A DNA stretch of 64,000 nt from the NCBI GenBank assembly GCA_963828405.1, contig CAWHEG010000031.1:2666001-2730000 (forward strand), given 5' to 3'. This document shows positions 44,035 to 52,712 of this stretch, piece by piece. The notes beneath the pieces were generated by a model, which saw only the letters and a program-made list of their open reading frames with translations, had not been told where the DNA came from and did no database searches. The DNA comes from JANMJD01 sp963828405. Lineage in GTDB: Bacteria; Actinomycetota; Acidimicrobiia; Acidimicrobiales; Ilumatobacteraceae. Made by a program: the position numbers and the translations under genes. Position 1 is the stretch's first letter. Every line of letters starts with the position of its first letter.

Positions 44035-45042
44035 GTGGACGACCATCGGCCGACATCGGTGATCGGAGCGGGGGCGTGGGGGACCGCCCTGGCACGGCTG
44101 CTGGCGAGTCAGGGGGTACCGACGCTCATCTGGGCCCGCGAGCCCGACGTGGTCCACGACATCCGGACGATCCACGAGAACCGGACGTTCCTCGCCGGTG
44201 TCGACCTGGGACCCGACCTCGGGGCGACCGGCGACCTCGACGAGGCGCTCGCCCGGGCGGAGGTGGTCGTCAACGCCGTCCCCACCCAACACATGAGGTC
44301 GGTCCTGCACCACGCCCGCGGTGCGCTCACCCGGGCCGAGCTCGTCGTCACGGTCTCGAAGGGCATCGAGCTCGGGACGTTGATGACGCCGATCGAGATC
44401 CTCGCCGAGCTCGGAGTCCCTGATCAGCACATCGTCGTGCTCTCCGGCCCCTCGTTCGCCGCCGAGGTCGCCGCCGGGCAACCGACCGCGGTCGTGGCGG
44501 CGGGCCACGACCCGGCCCGGGTCCAGCGCGTCCGCGATCTCTTCTCCACGGGTTCGTTCCGTGTCTACTCGTCGCATGACGCCGTCAGCGCGGAGCTCGG
44601 TGGCGCCCTGAAGAACGTCATCGCCATCGCCGTGGGGATCTCCGACGGCCTCGGATTCGGTCGCAACACACGTGCCGCCCTGGTGACGCGGGGGTTGGCC
44701 GAGATCACCAGGTTGGGCGTCGCCCGTGGCGGCGACCCGATCACCTTCGCCGGGCTGTCGGGGATGGGCGACCTCGTGCTGACCTGCACCGGCGACCTCT
44801 CGCGCAACCGCACGGTGGGCCTGGCGATCGGCCAGGGCCGGAAGCTCTCCGAGATTCTCGCCGAGATGGACGAGGTGGTCGAGGGCGTCTTCACCAGTCG
44901 CTCGGCGACGGAGCTCGCCGCACGCGTCGGGGTGGAGATGCCGATCACCGCGCAGGTCTTCGCCGTGCTCCACGAGGGCAAGGAGCCACGTCAGGCGGTC
45001 CTCGATCTCATCTCCCGCGACCTGCGCGACGAACGCGGCTGA
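44035..45042 (+). CDS. gpsA: Glycerol-3-phosphate dehydrogenase [NAD(P)+]
   Basis: Reduces dihydroxyacetone phosphate to sn-glycerol-3-phosphate for phospholipid and triacylglycerol synthesis. 335 residues from GTG 44035 (GGGAGG upstream). GxGxxG is in SVIGAGAWGTALARLLA. Also present: VSKGIE, VLSGPSFAAEVA, the catalytic Lys segment ELGGALKNVIAIAVGISDGLGFGRNTRAAL and GLSGMGDLVLTCTG. All hallmarks present. Confidence 0.95.
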   Translation: MDDHRPTSVIGAGAWGTALARLLASQGVPTLIWAREPDVVHDIRTIHENRTFLAGVDLGPDLGATGDLDEALARAEVVVNAVPTQHMRSVLHHARGALTRAELVVTVSKGIELGTLMTPIEILAELGVPDQHIVVLSGPSFAAEVAAGQPTAVVAAGHDPARVQRVRDLFSTGSFRVYSSHDAVSAELGGALKNVIAIAVGISDGLGFGRNTRAALVTRGLAEITRLGVARGGDPITFAGLSGMGDLVLTCTGDLSRNRTVGLAIGQGRKLSEILAEMDEVVEGVFTSRSATELAARVGVEMPITAQVFAVLHEGKEPRQAVLDLISRDLRDERG

Positions 45043-45076
45043 ACCAGAGCTCCTCGGATGTTCACGGCAGCGCTCG

Positions 45077-47311
45077 ATGTCGCCGACGTCTGGCAGGATT
45101 GCCGACGTGGTCGGCGATCTGAACCCGGGGGGTGGACCACTGCCGACGGAGGTTCCGTCGCTCGAGTTGACCGAGCTCGCCCGGGCCCATCGGGTCGCCA
45201 CCGAGTTCTGGGACTGGCGGGGCGAGTACCGGCCGGTTCCGACATCGACGATCGTGGCGGTGCTCGGAGCGCTGGGTGTCGACGCCGCCACCCCCGAGGC
45301 GGTCGAGTCCGCCCGTGTCGACGCCGACGAGCGATCGTGGCGGCGGCTGCTGCCCGCCACCGTGGTGATCACCGGTGGGACAGACGCCCATCTGATGGTG
45401 CACGTCCGCCACGGCGACCCGGTGACCGTATGGGCCGAGCTCGAGGGTGGCGGTGACCGGTGGCAACTGCCCCAGGTGGACCGCTGGGTCGAGCCGCGGC
45501 TGCTCGACGGGAAACTCGTCGGCGAGGCGACGTTCCGGCTCCCGGCCGAGCTCCCCATCGGTTACCACGTCGTGCGCGCCGAACACCCGGGCGGCGATGG
45601 CACGTGCCCGCTGGTGGTCACCCCGGCCCGCCTGGAGCTGCCGGCCGGGCTCCGCGGGCGCCAGAACTGGGGGTTCATGACCCAGCTCTACAGCCTGCGT
45701 TCCCGGCGATCATGGGGCCTGGGCGATCTCGCCGATCTCGGGGACCTGGCCGCCTGGAGCGCCGCCGAGCACGCCGCCGAGTTCGTGCTCGTCAATCCCC
45801 TGCACGCCGCCGCGCCGGTGGCGCCGATGGAACCGTCGCCCTACCTGCCCGTGACACGGCGCTTCGCCAACCCGATCTACCTGTGCGTCGAGGCGGTGGC
45901 GGAGGTCGCCTACCTGTCGGGGCCCGACCGCGCTGCCGTCGCCGAACAGGCCGCCGGCATGCGCCTGCTCAACCTCGACGGTGAGACGCTCGACCGCGAC
46001 CGGGTGTGGGCGGCCAAGCGCGAGGCCCTCGGGCTGATCCACCGCCAACCGCGGCGCGAGTCACGACAACGCGGCTTCGACGCGTTCCGAGCCCGCGAGG
46101 GGAGGGCCTGCGTGGTTTCGCCACCTGGTGCGCGCTGGCCGAGCGCTTCGGGTCGCCCACCTCGACGTGGCCCTCCGACGCGCCGGCCGATCGGGTGGAC
46201 TTCTACGAGTGGCTGCAGTGGTGCCTCGACGAACAACTGGCCGGCGCCCAGCGCGCCGGCGACCGAGGCCGGGATGAGCATCGGGATCATCCACGACCTG
46301 GCCGTCGGGGTGCATCCCGACGGCGCCGACCCGTGGGCACTGCCGGGCATGCTGGCGCGTGGGGTATCGGTCGGGGCCCCGCCGGACGCCTTCAACCAGC
46401 TCGGCCAGGACTGGGGAATGCCGCCGTGGCGGCCCGATCATCTTGCCGAGGCGGGCTACGGCCCGTACCGCGACATGATCCGCACCACCCTGCGCCATGC
46501 GGGTGGGCTGCGCATCGATCACGTGATCGGCCTGTTCCGGCTGTGGTGGATACCACCCGGCTGCCCGCCGTCCGAAGGGACCTACGTGGCCTACGACCAC
46601 GAGGCGCTCGTCGGGATCCTCGTCCTCGAGGCGTACCGGGCCGGCGCCGTCGTGGTCGGCGAGGACCTCGGGACCGTCGAGCCGTGGACGCGCGACTACC
46701 TCTGCGAACGGGGCATCCTCGGCACGTCGGTGCTGTGGTTCGAGAAGGACGAGGCAGGCGCCCCCCTGCCACCGGACCGGTGGCGGGAGATGTGCCTGGC
46801 GACGGTGACCACCCACGACCTGCCCCCGACGGCCGGGTACCTCGCCGGCGAGCACATCGACCTGCGCGATCGCCTCGGGTTGCTCACCCGACCGGTCGAC
46901 GAGGAGCGACGTGCCGACGAGGCTGCCCGTCGAGCGGTGCTCGCCGAGTGCCGGGATCTGGGTGTGCTCGCCGACGAGGCGTCGCCCCAGGAGCAGGTCG
47001 AGGGGCTGCACCGCCTGCTGACGTTGACCCCGGCCCGCCTCGTCGGTGTCTCGGTGGGCGACGCCGTGGGCGATCGGCGAACGATCAACCAGCCGGGCAC
47101 TGTCGACGAGTACCCGAACTGGCGGGTCCCCCTCGCCGACGGCGACTGCCGCCCGGTGCTGCTCGAGGACGTGCTGGCCTCGGGACGGGCCCGGTCGCTG
47201 GCGGCGGCGATCACCGGCCGCCGGGCCGAGGATGACCAGACCATCGGCGACCCTCCGAGGATCGACCCGGGGACGAGCCACGACGAGCGACCGAGGAGCG
47301 CAACGTGCTGA
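45077..47311 (+). CDS. malQ: 4-alpha-glucanotransferase (amylomaltase), with two compensating frameshifts
   Basis: Transfers glucan segments in maltodextrin/glycogen metabolism (GH77). Seen: NWGFMTQLYSLRSRRSWGLGDLADL, VLVNPLHAAAPVAPMEPSPYLPVTRRF, GIIHDLAVGVHPDGADPW, GLRIDHVIGLFRLWWIP with the catalytic Asp, VVGEDLGTV with Glu, and TTHDLPPTAGYLAG. Between about 46098 and 46255 the correct reading is one frame back: GLRGFATWCALAERFG to EQLAGAQRA, then ATEAGMSIGI. A G is missing in the GGGG near 46100 and one base is surplus near 46250. Both are probably sequencing indels. Length (about 745) is normal for actinobacterial MalQ. The stop overlaps the next start. Confidence 0.9.
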   Translation: MSPTSGRIADVVGDLNPGGGPLPTEVPSLELTELARAHRVATEFWDWRGEYRPVPTSTIVAVLGALGVDAATPEAVESARVDADERSWRRLLPATVVITGGTDAHLMVHVRHGDPVTVWAELEGGGDRWQLPQVDRWVEPRLLDGKLVGEATFRLPAELPIGYHVVRAEHPGGDGTCPLVVTPARLELPAGLRGRQNWGFMTQLYSLRSRRSWGLGDLADLGDLAAWSAAEHAAEFVLVNPLHAAAPVAPMEPSPYLPVTRRFANPIYLCVEAVAEVAYLSGPDRAAVAEQAAGMRLLNLDGETLDRDRVWAAKREALGLIHRQPRRESRQRGFDAFRAREGRACVVSPPGARWPSASGRPPRRGPPTRRPIGWTSTSGCSGASTNNWPAPSAPATEAGMSIGIIHDLAVGVHPDGADPWALPGMLARGVSVGAPPDAFNQLGQDWGMPPWRPDHLAEAGYGPYRDMIRTTLRHAGGLRIDHVIGLFRLWWIPPGCPPSEGTYVAYDHEALVGILVLEAYRAGAVVVGEDLGTVEPWTRDYLCERGILGTSVLWFEKDEAGAPLPPDRWREMCLATVTTHDLPPTAGYLAGEHIDLRDRLGLLTRPVDEERRADEAARRAVLAECRDLGVLADEASPQEQVEGLHRLLTLTPARLVGVSVGDAVGDRRTINQPGTVDEYPNWRVPLADGDCRPVLLEDVLASGRARSLAAAITGRRAEDDQTIGDPPRIDPGTSHDERPRSATC

Positions 47312-48525
47312 GTGAGAAGCTGACCCTCTACGGCGACCTGATCGACGAGAACCACCTGGCCGCCGTGCTCGGCGCGCTCGATTCGATGGGCGTGACGACC
47401 AGTCTGCGGCGGTTCCTGGTGGGCGAACAGGCCACCGATCCGTCGATCGCCGAGTTGACGATCCAGGCGCCGGACCGCGCCTCGCTGGTCGCCGCCTGTC
47501 ACCGGGCCGCCGAGTTCGGGGCGATCTTCGACGACGCCGAGGCCGAGCTCGCCGCCAGCGACCACGACGGCGTCCTGCCCGAGGGCTTCCATTCGACGAC
47601 GAACTTCCCGACGCACGTGCTCCACGAGGGTGAGGCGGTCGAGGTCGAGGCGATCGAGATGGACTGCGGGATCCGGGTGTGGAACGACGCGGGGCGGTGG
47701 CGTGCGGAGACCTGCCCGATGCACAAGGCCCGTGTCGGCGACCTCTTCGTCATCGGCGAAGCGGGCGTGCGCGTCCACCTCGAGCAGGCACCCGTCGTCG
47801 ACGACATCGCCTTCCAGTTCATGAGCAACGACATCTCGAGCGAGCGCCCCAAGCGGCGGAGGATCGCCGACGCCGCCGAGTCGATCCGTCGCGCACGCGA
47901 ATCGGGGCGCGACGTCATCCTCGTCGGCGGACCGGCGATCGTCCATTCGGGGTGCGCCCCGCTGGTCGCCCGGCTGATCGGCGAAGGCTGGGTCACCGTG
48001 CTCCTCGCCGGCAATGCCCTCGCCGCCCACGACATCGAGGCCGACATGCTGGGCACGTCGCTCGGGGTCGATCTCGAGACGGGCCGCTCCGGCCCCCACG
48101 GCCACACCCATCACCTGCGGGCGATCAACCGCGTGCGCCGGGCCGGTTCGATCGCCGCCGCCGTCGAGGCCGGCCAGATCACCGCCGGAATCATGCACAC
48201 CTGCGTCACCACCGGCACGCCGTTCGTGCTCTGCGGCTCGATCCGCGACGACGGTCCGTTGCCCGATGTGATCCCCAACGTCCTCGATGCCACCGACGCG
48301 ATGCGCGCCGTCGTCGGCAACGCCGGGGTCTGCCTGATGGTGGCGACGATGCTCCATTCGGTCGCCGTGGGCAACATCCTCCCGGCCTGGGTGACGACGT
48401 ACTGCGTCGACACCGACGCCGACACCGTGATCAAGCTCACCGATCGGGGCACCCACCAGGCGGTGGGGATCGTCACGGACTGCGAGTACTTCCTCGGCGA
48501 GCTGTGCTCCCAGCTCGGTGTGTGA
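47305..48525 (+). CDS. TIGR00300-type ornithine cyclodeaminase-like protein (LOR/SDH domain)
   Basis: 406 residues of the TIGR00300 group, whose archaeal members convert ornithine to proline and ammonia; related domains occur in arginine dihydrolase fusions. Seen: LIDENHLAAVLGALDSMG, the LOR/SDH-like DCGIRVWNDAGRWRAETCPMHKARVGD, VGGPAIVHSGCAPLVARLI, LLAGNALAAHDIEADMLGTSLG and GNAGVCLMVATMLHSVAVGNILP. GTG 47305 overlaps the malQ stop by 7 bases, with GGAG upstream. Enzyme activity is inferred from family; the link to MalQ may be only positional. Confidence 0.8.
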   Translation: MLSEKLTLYGDLIDENHLAAVLGALDSMGVTTSLRRFLVGEQATDPSIAELTIQAPDRASLVAACHRAAEFGAIFDDAEAELAASDHDGVLPEGFHSTTNFPTHVLHEGEAVEVEAIEMDCGIRVWNDAGRWRAETCPMHKARVGDLFVIGEAGVRVHLEQAPVVDDIAFQFMSNDISSERPKRRRIADAAESIRRARESGRDVILVGGPAIVHSGCAPLVARLIGEGWVTVLLAGNALAAHDIEADMLGTSLGVDLETGRSGPHGHTHHLRAINRVRRAGSIAAAVEAGQITAGIMHTCVTTGTPFVLCGSIRDDGPLPDVIPNVLDATDAMRAVVGNAGVCLMVATMLHSVAVGNILPAWVTTYCVDTDADTVIKLTDRGTHQAVGIVTDCEYFLGELCSQLGV

Positions 48526-48565
48526 TCGGGTCCGCGCCTTGCTGCGCCGGCGCGATCCGGGCCGC

Positions 48566-49021
48566 TCAGACGCCGAGGTTGCCGTACACCCGCGACGGTG
48601 TGACCAGGACCACCGTGCGCTGCTCGGCGGCCATCACACGGTCGTACTCGTCCCAGTCCGAGTGCGTCCCCCCGGCGGATCGGAACACCTCGCGCAGTAG
48701 CGCCGCCACGTCGATGTCCGCGCCGGGATGGGAATCGAGCGGGCCGATCAGCTTCGCCGTTCCCTCGACGGCCTGCCACTCCCAGCCCGCCCGCACGGTC
48801 ACGGTCACCCGCGGATCGAGCCGCAACCGCCGGCACTTGTAGGACGATCCCCGGGCGACGAAGCTCAGCGCCGTGGCGCCGCCCAGCGGATCGGGCATCA
48901 GACCGGCGTTGACGACCGAGGACGACACGGCGCCGTCGGGCCGAACGAGGCTGACGACGGCGAGACCGTGGTCGGCGCCGAGGAGGCGGCGAAGTCCGTC
49001 GAGGCCGGTGTCATCGCTCAT
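48566..49021 (-). CDS. Pyridoxamine 5'-phosphate oxidase-like / F420-binding split-barrel protein
   Basis: 151-residue FMN/F420-binding split barrel of the kind named TIGR03618. Features are HGLAVVSLVRPDGAVSSSVVNAGLMPDP and LSFVARGSSYKCRRLRLDPRVTVTV, followed by WEWQAVEGTAKLIGP. Such proteins act as F420-dependent reductases or oxidases in actinobacteria. ATG 49021 is the start of the fold. It follows convergent to the TIGR00300 gene. Confidence 0.78.
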   Translation of the reverse strand: MSDDTGLDGLRRLLGADHGLAVVSLVRPDGAVSSSVVNAGLMPDPLGGATALSFVARGSSYKCRRLRLDPRVTVTVRAGWEWQAVEGTAKLIGPLDSHPGADIDVAALLREVFRSAGGTHSDWDEYDRVMAAEQRTVVLVTPSRVYGNLGV

Positions 49022-49049
49022 CCCGCCAACCGTAGTCGGCGACCCGGTG

Positions 49050-49817
49050 TCAATCGGTCTGGCCCGACAGGTGCATGTGACGCATCCTCCAGGTGGCCAG
49101 GAGGAGGGCGACCATGGCGACCGCCGCCAACCGACCGACGGCCGAACCCCCTTGGGGAATGCCCTGGCGCACCAGTCGTTCGGGGGCATCGTCGATGTAG
49201 CCGACGAAGATCGCCCGCGACTCCCAGGTCGGCGAGAGCTGGGCGATGCCGGTGAGCGCCGCCCCGAGCAGGCGCTCCACGAGGAAGACGACGGCCAGCG
49301 ACCACACGGCGGCGCGTTTGGTGATGCAGCCGATGGCGATGAACAACGCCACGTACGACACCGAGCCGACGGCGGCGGCGAGGTAGGCCGCGCCGGCGCT
49401 GGACGGCACCCCAGCGATGACCGCGGCGACTGCGCTGGCCGGGGCGATCGTGACCAGGGCGACGAACGAGCCCCCGAGCCAGCGGCCGAGCACGATCTGC
49501 CAGATCGGCGCCGGCGACAACCAGGTGAAGTGGAACGTCCCCGCCCGCACCTCGGCGCCCAGGACGGCATCGCCGATGACCAGCGCGGCGATCGGCATCA
49601 CCAGACCGAAGATCCCGTCGGCGGCGACGTTGGCGAACGCCCGTGGGGCGGGCTGGTCGACGGCGCGGGCCAGCGCGCCGAACAGCATCGCCCCGGCACA
49701 GGCCATCAGCACGGCGGCCCAACGTCGAAGCGGGACCCGGGACCGCAGCGTGAAGGAGATCAGGGCGACCAGACGTGACCCGCGGCGGCGGGCCGTGGCC
49801 GCCGAGTGCCCGCTCAT
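49050..49817 (-). CDS. ABC-2 type transporter permease
   Basis: 255-residue membrane protein with about six helices and the motif DAVLGAEVRAGTFHFTWLSPAPIWQIVLGRWLGG, typical of ABC-2 permeases. Its start overlaps the stop of the ATPase gene by 4 bases, so the two are coupled. It pairs with the ATPase at 49814-50782. Substrate unknown. Confidence 0.8.
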   Translation of the reverse strand: MSGHSAATARRRGSRLVALISFTLRSRVPLRRWAAVLMACAGAMLFGALARAVDQPAPRAFANVAADGIFGLVMPIAALVIGDAVLGAEVRAGTFHFTWLSPAPIWQIVLGRWLGGSFVALVTIAPASAVAAVIAGVPSSAGAAYLAAAVGSVSYVALFIAIGCITKRAAVWSLAVVFLVERLLGAALTGIAQLSPTWESRAIFVGYIDDAPERLVRQGIPQGGSAVGRLAAVAMVALLLATWRMRHMHLSGQTD

Positions 49818-50782
49818 CGGACCAGCTCGCGGAACAGGCCCTCGAGCGAGTCGTCCAGCGGTCGGACCTCGAACAGGCGCACACCGGCGTCGCGGGCCAG
49901 CCGGGGCAGCGCCGTGGCCAGCTCCCGGGCAGCCACGGTCTGGATCACGACGACGTCGCCGGCCGACTCGAACGTCACCCCGCCGACGGAGGCCACGCCG
50001 ACCAGCGACGCGGCCAGCCGGCGCCGGTCGTCGGAGCGGACCAGGACGTGGCGCGGACGATCGTCCATCGCGTCGCGGATCGCCCGGTGACCGCCTGCCG
50101 CAGCGAGGCGGCCGTGGATCAGCACGATCACCCGATCGGCCATCCGTTCGACCTCGTTGAGCACGTGGGAGCTGACGATCACCGTGCGCCCCTCTGACCC
50201 GAGTTGCCGGAACAGGGCGATGAGGTGCAGCCGTTGCACGGGGTCGGCGCCGTTGAGCGGTTCGTCGAGCACGAGCACCTGTGGATCGATCACCAGGGCC
50301 GCGGCGACCTTCGTGCGCTGGCGCATGCCCTTGCTGAAGCCGTCGACCCGCCGATCGGCGCTGTCCAGCAGGCCGACGGTGCGCAGCGCGTTCTCCGGCG
50401 CGCCCCGGTCGGGAACGCCATGGAGATCGGCGACGTAGGCGACGAACTGGCGGGCCGAGAGTCCGGTGGGAACGGCTTCGTCCTCAGGGACCAGGGCCGT
50501 GCGCCGGTGGACCCGCCGGTGGCGGCGCGGGTCGAGGCCCTCGACGCGCACCGTGCCCTGGTTGACGCCGATCAGGCCGGTGATCGCCCGCATCAGGGTG
50601 GTCTTGCCGGATCCGTTGGGTCCGAGCAGCCCGGTCACACCGGGACCGAACGAGCAGCTCAACTCGGAGAGGGCCACCTTGGGGCCGAACCAGACCGAGA
50701 GGTCGGCGACCTGCACGGTGGGCTCGGCGGCGAAGGCCGGATCGCCGGCGAGGGTCCTCGGATCGGGGGGCGGGAACGGCAT
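49814..50782 (-). CDS. ABC transporter ATP-binding protein
   Basis: 322 residues. Walker A is LLGPNGSGKTTLM, signature FSKGMRQRTKVA, Walker B VLVLDEPLNGADP, with a switch His in VSSHVL. The C-terminal ~90-residue extension is usual for DrrA/CcmA-like ATPases. ATG 50782 shares a base with the stop of the next permease (TGATG); an earlier GTG gives five more residues. It sits in a four-gene ATPase-permease-ATPase-permease operon. Confidence 0.9.
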   Translation of the reverse strand: MPFPPPDPRTLAGDPAFAAEPTVQVADLSVWFGPKVALSELSCSFGPGVTGLLGPNGSGKTTLMRAITGLIGVNQGTVRVEGLDPRRHRRVHRRTALVPEDEAVPTGLSARQFVAYVADLHGVPDRGAPENALRTVGLLDSADRRVDGFSKGMRQRTKVAAALVIDPQVLVLDEPLNGADPVQRLHLIALFRQLGSEGRTVIVSSHVLNEVERMADRVIVLIHGRLAAAGGHRAIRDAMDDRPRHVLVRSDDRRRLAASLVGVASVGGVTFESAGDVVVIQTVAARELATALPRLARDAGVRLFEVRPLDDSLEGLFRELVR

Positions 50783-51684
50783 CAGCGCTCCACCCACCGG
50801 TAGCGACGCAGCAGCACGACCACGCCGGCGGCGAGCACTGCCAGGTAGGCCGCCGCGGCGAACAGGGCCCCGTTGTCGACCCCATTGAGCGGCGAGCCGG
50901 GATCGATGGTTCCCAGGAAGACGATGTCGCGCAGGTGCAGCGGGAGGGCCAGCACGTTGATCAGGGCGGCCGCCGAGCCCCCTTCGGCCTCGAAGTCACC
51001 GACGAGGATCGCCGAGGAGATCGAGGTGACGAGGAACAGGCCGATCACCGCCGCCCCGGCCACGATCCGGCGGTCGGTGAGCGAGGCGATGGCGACGCCG
51101 ATGACGGCGTAGTAGACGGCGAGGAGCAGCACGGCGACCGGGACCTTCCAGAGCACCTCGAGATGACCGGTGAGGTAGTCGAGCGCGCTGTCGCTGACGA
51201 GCATGTTGCCGACGAACAGGACCACCTGGGGGACGAACGAGAAGGCGAACAGGATCGAGGCGATCGCCGCCACCTTGGCGATCACGTAGTCGACGCCGGT
51301 GAGGGGTCGGGCGAACATCAGCGGCAGCACCTTCTGGCGACGGTCGGGGCACATCACGTCCGGGGCCACGACGGCGACGAACAACAGCAGCGCCGAGGAG
51401 ACGCCGACGTACTCCCGGTAGGTGATGATCTCGATCCGGTCGGCGAGCCGGTCGCGGGTGACGTAACCGATGCCCACGTTGAGGATCGCCGGGATCGTCA
51501 CGACGCCGAGCAGGACGAAGGGCGCCACCTTCTGACGCCACGATCGGCGGATCCCCAGCGCCCGGCGCACCGACGCCCTGAACAGGGCCGTGGCGGCGGC
51601 GCGCCGCCCACCGCGGGGCCCGTCGTAGGGACGGTATCCACGGTCGTAGACGGCGCCCCGACCTCCCGGCGGCACGGCGCTCAC
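50782..51684 (-). CDS. ABC-2 type transporter permease
   Basis: 300 residues with six or more hydrophobic helices. The N-terminal soluble part YDRGYRPYDGPRGGR is characteristic of a subfamily of actinobacterial permeases. Also TYREYVGVSSALLLFVAVVAPDVMCPDRRQKVLPLMFARPL, the ABC-2 loop. It overlaps the ATPase upstream by 4 bases and the downstream ATPase by one. It should pair with the 51681-52601 ATPase. Confidence 0.85.
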   Translation of the reverse strand: MSAVPPGGRGAVYDRGYRPYDGPRGGRRAAATALFRASVRRALGIRRSWRQKVAPFVLLGVVTIPAILNVGIGYVTRDRLADRIEIITYREYVGVSSALLLFVAVVAPDVMCPDRRQKVLPLMFARPLTGVDYVIAKVAAIASILFAFSFVPQVVLFVGNMLVSDSALDYLTGHLEVLWKVPVAVLLLAVYYAVIGVAIASLTDRRIVAGAAVIGLFLVTSISSAILVGDFEAEGGSAAALINVLALPLHLRDIVFLGTIDPGSPLNGVDNGALFAAAAYLAVLAAGVVVLLRRYRWVER

Positions 51685-52601
51685 GATCCGCCCCCGGCGT
51701 GACGCATGAACACCTCGTCGAGCGAGCCCAGCCGGGAGGACAGGCGGTACAGCGGCAGCCCGAGCTGGCCGACGACGTCGCGCACCACGTCGAGGTGGTG
51801 GTCGCCCTCGACGGTCACCTCCACCACGTCGTCGGCCACCACGGCCGGGAGACCCGCACGGGCCAGGCCGGCCAGCAGCTCATCGCGTCGCGGGCCGACG
51901 TCGACGGTGACGGTCCCCGTCCGCTCGAGCAGCGAGTCCGTGGTGCCGACGACGACCAGCCGGCCGGCGTCGATCATCAGCACGTGATCGCACACCTGTT
52001 GCACGTCGTGCAACAGGTGGGTGGCCATCAGCACCGAGATGCCGAAGGTGCCGAGCCGGGCGATCAGGGCGAGCATCTCCTCGCGCCCGAGTGGGTCGAG
52101 TCCCGCCGTCGGTTCGTCGAGGAGCACCAGTTCGGGGTCGCCGACCAGCGCCTGGGCGAGCTTGGTGCGCTGCCGCATCCCGGTGGAGAATCCGCCGACG
52201 GGCCGGAACCGGGCCTCGTCGAGGCCGACCAGGTCGAGGATGTCGGACGCCCGCTGGCGGGCCACCCGGGCGGGCAGGCCGCTCAGCTCGCCGAACGTCG
52301 ACACCAGGTCGGCGGCCGTCTGGTCGAGCGGCAGGCAGTCGTGCTCGGGCATGTAGCCCAACCGGGAGCGCACGGCGATCGGGTCACGGGCGACGTCGAT
52401 GCCGCACACCTCGACCCGGCCCCGCGTCGGTCGGGCCAGTCCGAGGAGCAGACGGAAGGTGGTCGTCTTGCCGGCGCCGTTCGCCCCGACCATCCCGATC
52501 AGACCGCGGGGCAGTTCGACGGTGAGGTCGTCGAGGGCGGTCGTGCCCGGGTATCGCTTGGTCAGCGACTCGAGGCGGAGCAGGGGTCCGGCATCCACCA
52601 C
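51681..52601 (-). CDS. ABC transporter ATP-binding protein
   Basis: 306 residues. Walker A GANGAGKTTTF, signature FSTGMRQRTKLA, Walker B LVLLDEPTAGLDPLG, switch His in MATHLLHDV. It is the first gene of the four-gene export operon (52601 down to 49050). Two ATPases and two permeases in tandem look like a duplicated exporter or a single heteromeric complex. Confidence 0.92.
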   Translation of the reverse strand: MVDAGPLLRLESLTKRYPGTTALDDLTVELPRGLIGMVGANGAGKTTTFRLLLGLARPTRGRVEVCGIDVARDPIAVRSRLGYMPEHDCLPLDQTAADLVSTFGELSGLPARVARQRASDILDLVGLDEARFRPVGGFSTGMRQRTKLAQALVGDPELVLLDEPTAGLDPLGREEMLALIARLGTFGISVLMATHLLHDVQQVCDHVLMIDAGRLVVVGTTDSLLERTGTVTVDVGPRRDELLAGLARAGLPAVVADDVVEVTVEGDHHLDVVRDVVGQLGLPLYRLSSRLGSLDEVFMRHAGGGS

Positions 52602-52647
52602 GGCACCGAGTCTGCCACGTCGGCGGCTCGCACCGGGCCAGCGGACC

Positions 52648-52686
52648 GTCGCCGGTACCTCTGGCCGGTCGTCGCCGGTACCTCTG
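52648..52686. repeat. Two direct copies of a 16-base sequence
   Basis: GTCGCCGGTACCTCTG at 52648-52663 and again at 52671-52686, starts 23 bases apart, between the two ABC operons. It could be a regulatory direct repeat for the gene at 52601, as it lies about 50 bases upstream, or simple duplication. Confidence 0.5.
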
Positions 52687-52712
52687 CGGTGACGCGAGAG
52701 CTTCGAGATCGC

